A DNA stretch of 38,735 nt from Anaerolineae bacterium (GCA_025454525.1 JALOOG010000039.1:1-38735); one strand, 5' to 3'; positions 16,319 through 26,072 are shown, counted from the stretch's first letter. Translations and numbers: made by a program. Notes: generated by a model from the letters alone, not told the origin.

Positions 16319-17352
16319 GCCGGATCACTGCCTTACACAGCGCTGTCCCCGATCAACGCTATACACAAGCGGAAATTTGCGCGCAATTCCTCGCTTATCT
16401 GGATCAACCGCGTACCCGTGCAATTGAGACGATCTTTCAACGGGCCGGCGTTGGCACACGTTACAGCGTGATCGACGGCACGTACTATCAAATGGAGCGC
16501 ACCACCGAAGACCGTAATAACGAGTATGTGCGTGAGGCGATCCCGTTGGCACAACAGGCGGTTTGTGCGGGGTTACGTGCAGCCAAGATCGCCCCGATCG
16601 CGATCGATGACCTGATCGCGGTCTCATGCACAGGTTGGACGATCCCCGGTCTTGACCTCCATTTGGCCGGGCGCTTGGGAATGCGGGCCGATCTTCGGCG
16701 TGCTTGCGTGTTAGGCATGGGCTGTTATGGAGCGTTTCCCGCGCTGTTACGGGCGCATGAAGCGGCCCGACAAGGGCGACGCGCCTTGGTGGTGTGTGTC
16801 GAATTGTGTTCACTGCATCTGCAATTGGATCAATCGTTTGAAAATATCGTCTCGTCGGCGTTGTTTGCAGACGGGGCTGCGATGGCCATAGTAGACGGCA
16901 CAGCCAACGCACAAGGCCCAGAGATCCTTGATTTTTCCACCCATTGCGATTATACGACTTTAGACCATATGTCATTTCAATTGACCGATCACGGTTTTCG
17001 GATGTATCTGTCTAGTTATGTGCCGGAATTGCTATCGGCACAGGTGCGTCCGTTCATCGAACGGTTTTTAACCCAACACGAGTTGACGATCGATCAAGTG
17101 CGTCATTGGGGGATTCACCCCGGTAGCGCGAAAATTGTGCAATCGGTGGGCGATCAATTGGGCCTAAGCGCCGAACAAACCACCTACTCTTATCAGATCC
17201 TACAGGAATACGGTAATATGTCATCCGCGACGATCCTGTTTGTGTTAGAACGGCTTCAAACCATCGCACGCCCACAATCCGGGGATTACGGGGTGTTGAT
17301 GGCCTTTGGGCCGGGTCTGACGATGGAAGCGCTCTTGATGCGTTGGCCTTAG
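16315..17352 (+). CDS. Type III polyketide synthase (chalcone/stilbene synthase family)
   Basis: A 345-residue homodimeric-type condensing enzyme that extends an acyl-CoA starter with malonyl-CoA and cyclises the product. The Cys-His-Asn triad is complete: Cys137 in LGMGCYGAFPA, His268 in HWGIHPGSAKI and Asn301 in GNMSSAT. SCTGWTIPGLD is also typical. ATG 16315 is chosen: it overlaps the preceding stop, has AGGAGG 6-11 bases upstream, and the frame upstream shows no family similarity. With the two preceding genes it suggests alkylresorcinol, alkylpyrone or alkylquinone lipids. Chain length and starter cannot be read from sequence. Confidence 0.9.
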   Translation: MSRITALHSAVPDQRYTQAEICAQFLAYLDQPRTRAIETIFQRAGVGTRYSVIDGTYYQMERTTEDRNNEYVREAIPLAQQAVCAGLRAAKIAPIAIDDLIAVSCTGWTIPGLDLHLAGRLGMRADLRRACVLGMGCYGAFPALLRAHEAARQGRRALVVCVELCSLHLQLDQSFENIVSSALFADGAAMAIVDGTANAQGPEILDFSTHCDYTTLDHMSFQLTDHGFRMYLSSYVPELLSAQVRPFIERFLTQHELTIDQVRHWGIHPGSAKIVQSVGDQLGLSAEQTTYSYQILQEYGNMSSATILFVLERLQTIARPQSGDYGVLMAFGPGLTMEALLMRWP

Positions 17353-17387
17353 CGCTTTTGGAGCGGTTACCCCTATATCTCATCTGG

Positions 17388-17416
17388 TTGGTGATTTTTT
17401 AAAAAGACTCTATACT
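17388..17416 (+). promoter_or_regulatory. Sigma-70-type promoter of the toxin operon
   Basis: TTGGTG (17388-17393), a 17-base spacer and TATACT (17411-17416), ending 31 bases before the start of the DUF4157 gene. It separates this pair from the polyketide operon. Confidence 0.65.
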
Positions 17417-17447
17417 GATGATGTCCGATTAAAAAATCCGGTGTCTT

Positions 17448-18998
17448 ATGCGAACATCACAAAACCGTCAAATCAAGGCTAGGCTGGGTCACCCAAGTGC
17501 TAAAAGTTCTGAAAGTGATCCAGCTCACCTCAATAGCCCATCAACGCCCTTGACCCCACAACTCATGCGTCAACTACAAACCACTCACGGGAATCAATAT
17601 TTGATGCGTCTGATGCGTTCGCAATCGGTACAACGTTCAACCTCAACTGGTGATTCGTTACCAGATGACCTAAGACACAGCGTAGAAGGATTATCGGGTG
17701 TGGCGATGGATGATGTGCAAGTGCATTATGATTCTCCGCGTCCGCGTGAAGTGCAGGCCTTAGCCTATACACAAGGATCAGATATTCACATTGGGCCGGG
17801 TCAAGAAAAACATTTGCCGCATGAAGCATGGCACGCTGTCCAACAAAAACGAGGCGAAGTGAAGCCTACGATGCAGTTGCAGGGACAAGATATTGATGCA
17901 AGCTCATCCTTAGAGCGAGAAGCAGATGTGATGGGACAAAAAGCGGTACAACGTCAAGTTGATGTAACCTCCATGCCAACTTTAACCCGTAAACGTCCGG
18001 TTGGAAAAACGATTCAACGGGTTTGGGATGCTCCGAAAGAGGTGCGACTGACCGCGATCTTAAATATCCTAAAGGCTGCCCGGGATTGGTCAAAAGGACA
18101 AAATTTGTCACCACAACAAGAAGAATTTTTTGCCGGATTACAAGGGAGTCTGTTAGATCCCGATCTGCGCGATGCTCTACGGAATGACCTAAACGAGACA
18201 CTTCAAAGTGGGGATGTGTTTAACTTTAACCAGATTGCAAGCCGTTTATATAGCATCGTTAGAGAAGCTATTGGAACGGTGGAAGATGTTGATGATGGTT
18301 CCATGTTGACAGACGGGCATAGCGATGATGAACACGGCGATGCCCCAGAAGAAGCGGTCGAATGGGATGAATTAGCCCTAGATGAATTTGAAAGCACAAC
18401 GGATCCGACCCTGATCGCTGTTTTTATTAATCTGATTAAACATCACAGTATCAATTTAACGGGTTACTCAAAAGAAGAGATCACAGAAAAGTATGAAACA
18501 TGGTATCAAAGTGGTGTTTACACGCGGAGTATGTTTAAAAATCTGTTCCCCGCAAAAACCCTTAAAAAAGAGGATACGCTACAACGCGCCCGTACTCCCA
18601 ACACCACCAGCGAACAAGATGCGTACACCTCTTCCAATTTTGGGCCATTTAAAAAGGTGATTTATAAACGCGATGGCAAAGGCAATATCGACTTTGCAAA
18701 ACCGCTTAAATTTAAAGCATGGTCAAACCCGATTAAGTCCAGTAGTGTGGTAGAGCTTAGCACCGGGTCAAAGAGTAAAGCCTATGGCATTATGAAAAAT
18801 GGCACAAAAGTAAAACTAGCGGGTGCATCACGCGCTCAACATTTCGCGATTGCGAATCGAATCAAGAAAATTGACGGTTCAGGAAGTCCCGCGGGTTGGA
18901 CATGGCATCATCTGACTCCAACTTACAAAATGCACCTTGTGGATCGCGTAGTACATCAGAAACATGGACACAACGGCGGGTTTTTACTCTGGAAGTAA
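17448..18998 (+). CDS. DUF4157 protein with C-terminal WHH (HNH/ENDO VII) nuclease toxin
   Basis: A 516-residue multidomain protein. Residues 68-165 are a DUF4157 (eCIS-core) domain: LPDDLRHSVEGLSGVAMDDV, VHYDSPRP, SDIHIGPGQE, then a metalloprotease-type HEAWHAVQQ (His125, Glu126, His129) and EREAD (Glu158 as likely third zinc ligand). The N-terminus has the THGNQYLMRL motif seen in this group. The middle (about 190-360) is helical and acidic. The last 70 residues, with AWSNP and then WTWHHLTPTYKMHLVDR, His503 and His508, match the WHH nuclease fold of the HNH/ENDO VII superfamily used by polymorphic toxins. A DUF2262 gene follows 18 bases later. GATC sites are scarce compared with neighbours. 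No signal peptide; no injection-system genes are in the window. Confidence 0.85.
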   Translation: MRTSQNRQIKARLGHPSAKSSESDPAHLNSPSTPLTPQLMRQLQTTHGNQYLMRLMRSQSVQRSTSTGDSLPDDLRHSVEGLSGVAMDDVQVHYDSPRPREVQALAYTQGSDIHIGPGQEKHLPHEAWHAVQQKRGEVKPTMQLQGQDIDASSSLEREADVMGQKAVQRQVDVTSMPTLTRKRPVGKTIQRVWDAPKEVRLTAILNILKAARDWSKGQNLSPQQEEFFAGLQGSLLDPDLRDALRNDLNETLQSGDVFNFNQIASRLYSIVREAIGTVEDVDDGSMLTDGHSDDEHGDAPEEAVEWDELALDEFESTTDPTLIAVFINLIKHHSINLTGYSKEEITEKYETWYQSGVYTRSMFKNLFPAKTLKKEDTLQRARTPNTTSEQDAYTSSNFGPFKKVIYKRDGKGNIDFAKPLKFKAWSNPIKSSSVVELSTGSKSKAYGIMKNGTKVKLAGASRAQHFAIANRIKKIDGSGSPAGWTWHHLTPTYKMHLVDRVVHQKHGHNGGFLLWK

Positions 18999-19016
18999 GG
19001 GATAGGGGAGGATCGT

Positions 19017-19433
19017 ATGTTGGATGTTCAGACCTTTCGTTATAACGGTGGGCTAGGGTGGTATGAAACTCGTATTCAACTCCACAATGCAACGCTAAAT
19101 TTGAATGTGGTCAAAGGCGAAAACGAGGATTTTACCGCTCTAAATCAACGCATCCATACGGCTGTCACTTGGGTGGATCAACAATACGATCAGATCTTAC
19201 AATTTTGTGTGGATCAATTGTTGGCCTTAAAAAATCAGGAATGGGTGAATGGCTCTGAAGAGCGCGTGACTGAGCAGATGTTTAAGCTGGCGATGGAATT
19301 AGAAGTCCTGACGCTACTAGAGGATGGCAGCTTAGGCATCGCTTTTGGAGCCGGTGAGTTGTTTTGGGGGCATAATATCGTCGTTGACATCGACCCACAC
19401 TATCAACTCACCGCTGTAGACATTATCGGATAG
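19017..19433 (+). CDS. DUF2262-like protein, candidate immunity protein
   Basis: A 138-residue acidic, cytoplasmic-looking protein. The N-terminal LGWYETRIQLHN, middle LLALKNQEW, and C-terminal DGSLGIAFGAGELFWGHNIVVDID match my memory of the DUF2262 family (LGWYE... and the DGDLFWGHxIxV motif). Start ATG 19017 has a strong GGGGAGG site. It lies 18 bases after the WHH nuclease gene in the same orientation, the normal position for a cognate immunity gene, and small acidic proteins fit that role. The pairing is inference; the family name is moderately certain. Converges on the M23 peptidase gene with a 17-base gap. Confidence 0.7.
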   Translation: MLDVQTFRYNGGLGWYETRIQLHNATLNLNVVKGENEDFTALNQRIHTAVTWVDQQYDQILQFCVDQLLALKNQEWVNGSEERVTEQMFKLAMELEVLTLLEDGSLGIAFGAGELFWGHNIVVDIDPHYQLTAVDIIG

Positions 19434-19450
19434 GGTTGGACAAGCGCATC

Positions 19451-20992
19451 CTAACGACAAGGTTGGGTCAAGGTCGACCAATCGAAGCCGATCACCTGAT
19501 CCCCTAGGATCATCCGTAAAATTTGATCCTCCGCTAAAGTGGCCCATACCGATGCCCCTCGGTAAATCTGTAAAGCGCTGCATAATTGTCCGGTTAAACT
19601 CATCACCGCCATTTGTCCGTCGGTGCTGGTCAGTAAGAGATAATCAGCGATCGGCGTAAGAGTCGCTTTCCCATTGACACTCAACGGGATCGCCCATGAG
19701 TGATCCGGCGCATGAAGTTGTACCCCGTCAAAGGTATAAGCTGCACCGTCAGCGGTGATCGCAACGGCATTCGCATCGGTGATCGCGATCGACTCTTCAT
19801 TCAGCAAACTCCATAACCCAGCGGAATCGACACGCCATAACCCCCCCCGCCCATACACAGCGAGATCACCGTCTGGCAAGGTGGCAAAACTAGCCATGCC
19901 ACGCATCGCCGCGGAGACTTGAAGTTGCCCATTGTGATCGATCAACCAAAGATCTTGATCTTGCGAAAGTAGGGCGATCCAATCCGCTGAAACATGCACA
20001 CGGGCGATCACCGGAAGATCCGTTAAACGCCAAATAATCGTTTGGCGATCAGCATCTAACGCGATCAAGGTGTCATCTTCGGTCTGAAATACCCAATTTT
20101 CACCGACTAAAAAGGGATCGGGACGTAAATTAATCTCTGGGATCTGCCATGAGCGGGTGATCTGACCCTCGTAATCGATTAAGGTGATCGTGCCGTCCCG
20201 ATAAACGACCATCGGTTGACCTTGATAAGGCAACACTGCGACGATCGGTTCAGTTTGAGCGATGCGCCACAAGACGCGGCCGTCATACGTGGCCATGCGG
20301 AGCGTTCCACCATCGCGATACATCAGGCTTTGATCCTCTAATTGTAACGGCGGCGCGTTAAATCCCGTCGGATCAGTTAAGATCAAGCGCCAACGATAGG
20401 CGGGATGTGTCCATGCTTGCCGATTGATGATAAATTTAGAGGGTGAGCGCCATCCTTCATCGTAAGGGTTGACCCATGAATAACCCGGGCCAGGGTTATC
20501 GGGGCCCGCCAATTTGATCTCAAAATGCAGATGTGGCGCGGGACGGGCATCTCCGATCACGCCGATCACTTGGCCCAACTCCACGCAACTAAGCCGAGTC
20601 GGAAATTTCACCGAGTCGCTTTCGACGATATGGCCATATTGACTATAAACCACCGATCCATCTTCAAACGTGTGTTCGATAATCACCACGCCTCCATCAC
20701 GCCCCCAACCTAAGGGATAAGCATAGGTGACGCGGCCGGCGGCAATGGCGCGAATCGGTTGGCCAAAGGTGGAGTCGGGATCGATAAACCAGTCTTCACC
20801 CGTATGATAGCGCCCTTGATGTCGTCCACTGGGGACACCAAAGTCTTGGGCTAAACGATAAGCAGCGCGATCAAACGGATAATCAACTTGTTCGGCCAAC
20901 GGGCATTGCGATTGTGCCTGTATATCCGCTGGAACAATACCCAAAGTGGTCAACACCAGCAACGCCAGTAACGCTAAAGGTAAACGGTTCAT
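19451..20992 (-). CDS. Secreted M23 peptidase with C-terminal beta-propeller-like domain
   Basis: About 513 residues from the ATG at 20992, chosen because it begins a clean signal peptide (MNRLPLALLALLVL, then an Ala-rich end IQAQS). An in-frame ATG at 21016 is also possible. The M23 (LytM-type) zinc site is complete: His63 and Asp67 in RYHTGEDW, His121 in QYGH, and His154/His156 in APHLHFE. Such enzymes cut peptide crosslinks in cell wall. From about residue 215 to the end come repeated beta-strand units (VLWRIAQ, QITRSWQI, TIIWRLTD and so on), as in PQQ/WD-type propellers, perhaps for binding. Possibly co-transcribed with the C39-like gene upstream. Confidence 0.85.
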   Translation of the reverse strand: MNRLPLALLALLVLTTLGIVPADIQAQSQCPLAEQVDYPFDRAAYRLAQDFGVPSGRHQGRYHTGEDWFIDPDSTFGQPIRAIAAGRVTYAYPLGWGRDGGVVIIEHTFEDGSVVYSQYGHIVESDSVKFPTRLSCVELGQVIGVIGDARPAPHLHFEIKLAGPDNPGPGYSWVNPYDEGWRSPSKFIINRQAWTHPAYRWRLILTDPTGFNAPPLQLEDQSLMYRDGGTLRMATYDGRVLWRIAQTEPIVAVLPYQGQPMVVYRDGTITLIDYEGQITRSWQIPEINLRPDPFLVGENWVFQTEDDTLIALDADRQTIIWRLTDLPVIARVHVSADWIALLSQDQDLWLIDHNGQLQVSAAMRGMASFATLPDGDLAVYGRGGLWRVDSAGLWSLLNEESIAITDANAVAITADGAAYTFDGVQLHAPDHSWAIPLSVNGKATLTPIADYLLLTSTDGQMAVMSLTGQLCSALQIYRGASVWATLAEDQILRMILGDQVIGFDWSTLTQPCR

Positions 20993-21044
20993 CACGCATC
21001 TATCCGCATCGCTCATTTTCAGAAAACGGGTGTTAAAAATAACG

Positions 21045-22445
21045 CTAGGTAAACAGCACCCCTTGGTATGGCACTGAAAACCACTCACTGGTTGTACTCA
21101 AGGCAGCCTCAAATTCGGCACGCGGGACACGCCATTGATGCCCCTCGTTGCGACGATCACCATACCAATCAGGGTCATTCAAGATGATCTCACGGTCATT
21201 AAATCCGACTGCGACCACAAAATGCCCACCGGCAAACCGCTGATTTTGTCGTTGAGTCAATTTAGCATATAACACCAGACAAATCGCCGGCCGTCCAGCC
21301 CGGATCTCCGTTTCGAGTCGATCTAAGGTAAGGCGATTCGTCTTGCCGTCGGTGGTCATCGAACTAACTCCGTATTGTTGCGCTAAATTCCGCAAAGCGA
21401 CCACACCAGCAAACCCCCGTTGACCGATCCCACTGGCTTGAGTCAATTCATCGACCGTCAAATTTGCGGGATCGGGTTGCCCCTTGCGAATCCGATCCCA
21501 CCCGACCACCATTCGCACACAGGCCGGCCCACAATCATTCCGCCCATAGCGGGCCGTCGCATCTTCTTGCGAGTAATAAGGCACAGACACGATCACTTCA
21601 TTGCCCGATGCAGCATGGGTCGCAGTGACTAAGGCGGCCGATTGTGAGACCGTTTGCGCTGAAGTGGGGGCGATCGTCACCGTTTGCGGAGGTTGATACG
21701 TCCAATGAGCGGCCGTCGTCCATAACGGATCTTTGAGCTCTTGCCATGTCCACAAGGCGGCCGTAGAAAATTTTAAGGTGGTGCAAGCGTTGAGAAATTC
21801 TTCAATCTGATATGGGCGCGCCGTCCAATAAGCCCGTTGTGATCCGACCGCTTGCTCTCCGGCGATCACCGCGACCGGAATCAGCTCTTTTTGGGGAAAA
21901 TTGAGGCTATACGCTTCATGAATGTTCTGCAAATTGAGCGCTAGATCCCCGTTAGCCGTATTTAGCGCAATCTGTGGCATCAAGACCGCGCACACCTGAC
22001 TGAACTCTGCTAAAGGAAAATCGGCGTGAGCGGGACTCGCGCTGATCGCAAAAGTGGGCGGCCGGTTGCTATAAGCCTGCTCTAAAGTCTGCACATAGCG
22101 TAAAGCGTTTTGTCGATTCCACCGACTGGCCGCATGATCGGTATAGATCACCCCGCGGTTTAACCCCAACTCCTTAAGCCGTTGGGTGAAGCGTTGCGCT
22201 TGCGCGATCGGATCGCCTTGTCCATAAGCGGCCGCCCATCCCCAGACGGTGATACCCGCCGCACTTAAGCTCTTGATTGCATCTTTGATCAGGGTATCGG
22301 TTGCCGGATAAGGACGATCACCATCGGCAATCTGAATCAAGGTGTGTTGAATTTGCGCCTCTTGTGCGCTCGTCACCAAGGCGCTAATCGACGGACTCAC
22401 CCGCTCAATCCCGCGCAAATAATAGGCTTTTTGAATAGTAGACAT
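21045..22445 (-). CDS. TIM-barrel-like domain fused to C39-like cysteine peptidase
   Basis: A 466-residue two-part protein. Residues 1-250 look like a barrel of the lysozyme/glycosidase-like type (GITVWGWAAAYG, LNRGVIYTDHAA, FSTAALWTWQEL), although I cannot point to catalytic acids with confidence. After a Thr/Ser/Ala linker (250-282), residues 286-466 form a C39-like peptidase: VPYYSQ, NDCGPACVRM (Cys305), GGHFVVAVGF (His408) and ILNDPDW (Asp424). No signal peptide or membrane segment is visible, which is odd for a wall-active enzyme. CGGAG lies just before the ATG. It sits 40 bases downstream of the DUF255 gene; the short gap holds a possible TGTTATAGT extended -10 on this strand. Confidence 0.75.
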   Translation of the reverse strand: MSTIQKAYYLRGIERVSPSISALVTSAQEAQIQHTLIQIADGDRPYPATDTLIKDAIKSLSAAGITVWGWAAAYGQGDPIAQAQRFTQRLKELGLNRGVIYTDHAASRWNRQNALRYVQTLEQAYSNRPPTFAISASPAHADFPLAEFSQVCAVLMPQIALNTANGDLALNLQNIHEAYSLNFPQKELIPVAVIAGEQAVGSQRAYWTARPYQIEEFLNACTTLKFSTAALWTWQELKDPLWTTAAHWTYQPPQTVTIAPTSAQTVSQSAALVTATHAASGNEVIVSVPYYSQEDATARYGRNDCGPACVRMVVGWDRIRKGQPDPANLTVDELTQASGIGQRGFAGVVALRNLAQQYGVSSMTTDGKTNRLTLDRLETEIRAGRPAICLVLYAKLTQRQNQRFAGGHFVVAVGFNDREIILNDPDWYGDRRNEGHQWRVPRAEFEAALSTTSEWFSVPYQGVLFT

Positions 22446-22485
22446 GATCGATCTCCGTGCTGAACATGCCTACTATAACACGCGC

Positions 22486-24534
22486 TTAGGTTTTGAGCAG
22501 ATCTTCTACTTCAGCGACCATCGTCACCGGTAGCTTACACATAAAATGCTCACACACATACACGGTAGGCTGATGACCCCGCATCATCCGATAACTTAAC
22601 AACGGGATCGGATGCTCTCCGTCCATGTTTTCGGCGGTTAACGCCCGGATCACGTTCGGACGATACGCGGTATTCACCGCGTCTAACAACAATTGGGTGG
22701 TCTCTAACGCCGGATCACCGACGATCGCCACCTCTTTAACCCCCGCCGCGATCAATTCGATCGCGCCAGCAGATTCAGCAAAGGCTTGTGGATATTGTTG
22801 GATCGCATTCACCAGCAGTTGTAAACCCCCGCGGGCCGCCTCATCATAGCGTGGATCGCCTGTGTAAGCGCTTAGTTGAACGAACACTTTAGCGATCATG
22901 CCATTGCCAGACGGGATCGCGTTGTCTTGTACCCCCCGTGGCCGCACAATGAGCTTTTCGTGATCGTCGCTCACATCGTAAAAACCGCCTTCTTCAGTGC
23001 CAAAATGCGCCAATACCCGATCCGCTAACTTTCGGGCTATCGAGAACCATTGCGGATCAAAGGTCAATTGATACAATTCGATCAAGGCATCGATCAGCAT
23101 GGCGTAATCTTCTAAATACCCGTTGAGTTTGCTGTGGCCGTTTTTATGGGTGCGATACAAGCGATCTTCATCGTGGATCATCGCCGTTACCAAGAAGTGG
23201 CCCGCCCGCTCCGCCGCGAGACGATAATCCGCCCGCTTTAAGACTCGCGCCGCTTCGGCCAAGCTCGCTAACATCAAACCATTCCATGCGGTGAGAATCT
23301 TGTCGTCAAGTCCGGGATGAACCCGTTGTGAACGCGCCGCAAATAAGCGATCTTTGATCGTGATGATCCGACTCAGTAGCTCATCTACACTCAAACCGAG
23401 TCGTTTAGCGATCACATCATCGGTGTTGGGACGATACAGGATATTATGGCCCTCAAAGTTGCCGCGTTCGCTCATACCCCAATATTCGATCGCGATTTGT
23501 GCGTCCGCTTGTCCGACGATCTGCTCAATTTCGGCGATCGACCACACAAAGAATTTACCTTCTTCGCCTTCGCTATCGGCATCCGTCGCGCTGTAAAAAC
23601 CGCCTTCGGGTGCGGTCATCTCACGCAAGATATAATCGTAGATCTCCTCCGCGATCTGTCGGAAAAAATCGTTACCGGTGATCTGCCACGCATGAAGATA
23701 AACCCGGCTTAATTGTGCATTGTCGTAAAGCATCTTCTCAAAGTGTGGCACTAACCAGATCGCATCTACGCTATAACGTGCGAAACCTCCGCCTAATTGA
23801 TCGTAGATCCCGCCCCGCGCCATGCGATCTAAGGTGTGGGTGACGACTTGCAACAATTGTGGATCTCGGTTGCGTGCATAGACCCGCAATAAGAACTCTA
23901 GGTTCATCGGTTGCGGGAACTTGGGCGCACCGCCGAAACCGCCATGTGTGCGATCAAAATTGCGGATCATTTGGGCAGCGGCAGCATCGGTGAGCGTGAT
24001 TCCTAGCGCGCTTTGATCCCCGCCGATGCCAAGGTGATCTCGTTCAAGGGCTTGTTTCAGTTGATCGGCCGCGTCTTCCACTTGGCCGCGCCGTTCGGTA
24101 TAAGCTTCATGCACTCCCGATAACACTTGTCGAAAAGCGGGCATCCCGTAACGTGCTTCACGCGGGAAATAGGTACCGCCATAAAACGGCCGCCCGTCGG
24201 GTAACAGAAACACGGTCATCGGCCAGCCGCCGTGATGGGTCATCGCTTGCACCGCTTCCATATAGATCGCATCGACATCAGGGCGTTCTTCGCGATCCAC
24301 TTTGATATTCACAAAATACTCGTTCATCATTTGCGCGGTGGGGTGATGCTCAAAACTTTCATGTTCCATCACATGACACCAATGGCAAGCGCTATAACCG
24401 ACGCTTAACAAAATCGGTTTATCTGCTTGGCGGGCCTTTTCAAACGCTTCTGCTCCCCACGGATACCAATCAACCGGATTATCCTTGTGTTGTAGCAGAT
24501 AGGGTGAGGTTTCATCAGCGAGACGATTTGGCAT
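22486..24534 (-). CDS. yyaL: DUF255 thioredoxin-like protein, YyaL/SSP411 family
   Basis: A 682-residue protein of the YyaL family: an N-terminal thioredoxin-like domain followed by an (alpha/alpha)6-barrel region resembling sugar-processing enzymes. The start [21 protein letters not shown] is diagnostic, then [22 protein letters not shown] with the CxxC pair at Cys50/Cys53, [34 protein letters not shown] and later SGNGMIAKV. Full family length. AAAGGA precedes the ATG. The physiological substrate of this widespread family is not established. Cytoplasmic by lack of signal peptide. Confidence 0.92.
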   Translation of the reverse strand: MPNRLADETSPYLLQHKDNPVDWYPWGAEAFEKARQADKPILLSVGYSACHWCHVMEHESFEHHPTAQMMNEYFVNIKVDREERPDVDAIYMEAVQAMTHHGGWPMTVFLLPDGRPFYGGTYFPREARYGMPAFRQVLSGVHEAYTERRGQVEDAADQLKQALERDHLGIGGDQSALGITLTDAAAAQMIRNFDRTHGGFGGAPKFPQPMNLEFLLRVYARNRDPQLLQVVTHTLDRMARGGIYDQLGGGFARYSVDAIWLVPHFEKMLYDNAQLSRVYLHAWQITGNDFFRQIAEEIYDYILREMTAPEGGFYSATDADSEGEEGKFFVWSIAEIEQIVGQADAQIAIEYWGMSERGNFEGHNILYRPNTDDVIAKRLGLSVDELLSRIITIKDRLFAARSQRVHPGLDDKILTAWNGLMLASLAEAARVLKRADYRLAAERAGHFLVTAMIHDEDRLYRTHKNGHSKLNGYLEDYAMLIDALIELYQLTFDPQWFSIARKLADRVLAHFGTEEGGFYDVSDDHEKLIVRPRGVQDNAIPSGNGMIAKVFVQLSAYTGDPRYDEAARGGLQLLVNAIQQYPQAFAESAGAIELIAAGVKEVAIVGDPALETTQLLLDAVNTAYRPNVIRALTAENMDGEHPIPLLSYRMMRGHQPTVYVCEHFMCKLPVTMVAEVEDLLKT

Positions 24535-24670
24535 GATCTGGTTTCCTTTGCGCTTTTTTTAAGCGACTATCCTACACGAAACCCCCGCATGAATCGCGAA
24601 ATTTAACCGAATTATTAGAAGTAGCTTCATGAGGAAGGTTTCATGTCAATGGAATCATAGGACAGGGGAG

Positions 24671-24704
24671 CTAAAAAGTCGTCACAAACATGATGACTTT
24701 TTAG
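24671..24704 (-). terminator. Hairpin terminator, possibly bidirectional
   Basis: CTAAAAAGTC-g-TCA, loop CAAACA, TGA-t-GACTTTTTAG: a 13-base-pair stem with a single mismatch, ten bases past the stop of the M20 gene. It is flanked on both strands by A/T runs built into the stem. The rest of the 24535-24713 gap shows nothing else. Confidence 0.7.
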
Positions 24705-24713
24705 CCGATTCCG

Positions 24714-26072
24714 TTAGATCGCCTCAAAAAAATGTAACATGGTGATGATGCCCTTGTGGAACATCTCCATGATCACGTATTCGTTGGTGCTGTGTGCGCC
24801 GCCGCCTTTGTAACCGAAAGGCATCAACACAATGGTGCCATGCAGATGTTGTTGAAAGGCGGATACCACCGGAATACTACCGCCTTCACGCGAATACAAT
24901 GGACGCACCCCCCAACCACGTAGATAAGCCTGTTCCACCGCCCGCATATACGGGTTATGCCGATCCAATAAGACCCCCGGTGATCCCGCGTCTAATAGAT
25001 GTAATTCAATCTGAACGGTGGGCGGCGCTAACGATAACAGGTGTTGATGCACCCGATGATAAATCTTGGCTGGGTCTTGATCCGGTACGAGACGACAACT
25101 GATCTTGGCGTTCGCGTGCGCGGGTAACACGGTTTTAAAGCCATTGCCGGCGAATCCACCGCCGATCCCGTTGATCTCTAAGGTGGGACGCGCTCCGATC
25201 CGCTCATTTAGTGCAAAATCCGGATCACCCCATTTCAAGGGCGCATTGGCAACCGCCCGCCATTCCCGCTCAAACCATGAGGCACTCGCGCTCAATACTG
25301 CACGCTCTTCCTCACTTATAGGACGCACCTCATCATAAAAGCCGGGGACGATCACCCGCCCATGCGAATCATGACATTGTGTGAGGATCTGGGCCAAAGC
25401 GAGGATCGGGTTATGCACCGTGCCGCCAAAATGCCCACTATGCAGATCCCGTTGTGGGCCGGTGATCACCAATTCCATACTCACCAAACCGCGCAATCCA
25501 TACACCAACATCGGTTGATGTGGATCGGGCATACTGCCGTCCGAAACCACGATCACATCCGCATGAAGCAGATCGGCATGTTCGCGGACAAAAGCAAAAA
25601 TGTGTTCAGAACCGGACTCTTCTTCCCCTTCTAAAAGGATCTTGATATTGACGTTCGGGCGGCCGGATTGGATCAACGCTTCGATCGCCTTTAATTGGAT
25701 GATCACATGGCTTTTACTGTCAACGGCCCCGCGGGCATAGAGTCGATCGCCGCGCTTGACCGGAATAAACGGATCGCTCTCCCACCCGTCCTCAATCGCC
25801 GCAGGTTGCACATCATAATGACCGTAGATCAACACAGTGGGAGCGGATTCATCCTCACTCTGATATTGCCCATAGACGATCGGTAAATAGGGGTCTTGCT
25901 GAAAAATTTGGGCATGGAGTCCGATCTGCTGGAGTTGTTCCGATAACCAATGGGCGGCGCGTTTAACATCGCTTTCGTGTTCCGGTAAGGTACTTACACT
26001 CGGAATTTTGAGCAGTTCGATCAACTCTTGTTCAAAACGGTCGGCGTGTTGGTGGAGATAATTGGTGTCCAT
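24714..26072 (-). CDS. M20-family metallopeptidase (dipeptidase)
   Basis: A 452-residue zinc peptidase that probably cleaves dipeptides in the cytoplasm. The co-catalytic metal site is visible: His85 in YGHYDVQP, bridging Asp118 in ARGAVDSKS, catalytic and ligand Glu in LLEGEEESGS (about 150-151), an Asp in SDGSMPDP, and the late His in GGGAHSTNE. The dimerisation (lid) domain lies between. Length and motifs fit the M20 dipeptidase/CNDP-like branch rather than ArgE or DapE. AGGAGG overlaps the stop codon of the preceding regulator gene 8 bases away, so the two are in one operon. A terminator follows immediately. Confidence 0.88.
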   Translation of the reverse strand: MDTNYLHQHADRFEQELIELLKIPSVSTLPEHESDVKRAAHWLSEQLQQIGLHAQIFQQDPYLPIVYGQYQSEDESAPTVLIYGHYDVQPAAIEDGWESDPFIPVKRGDRLYARGAVDSKSHVIIQLKAIEALIQSGRPNVNIKILLEGEEESGSEHIFAFVREHADLLHADVIVVSDGSMPDPHQPMLVYGLRGLVSMELVITGPQRDLHSGHFGGTVHNPILALAQILTQCHDSHGRVIVPGFYDEVRPISEEERAVLSASASWFEREWRAVANAPLKWGDPDFALNERIGARPTLEINGIGGGFAGNGFKTVLPAHANAKISCRLVPDQDPAKIYHRVHQHLLSLAPPTVQIELHLLDAGSPGVLLDRHNPYMRAVEQAYLRGWGVRPLYSREGGSIPVVSAFQQHLHGTIVLMPFGYKGGGAHSTNEYVIMEMFHKGIITMLHFFEAI

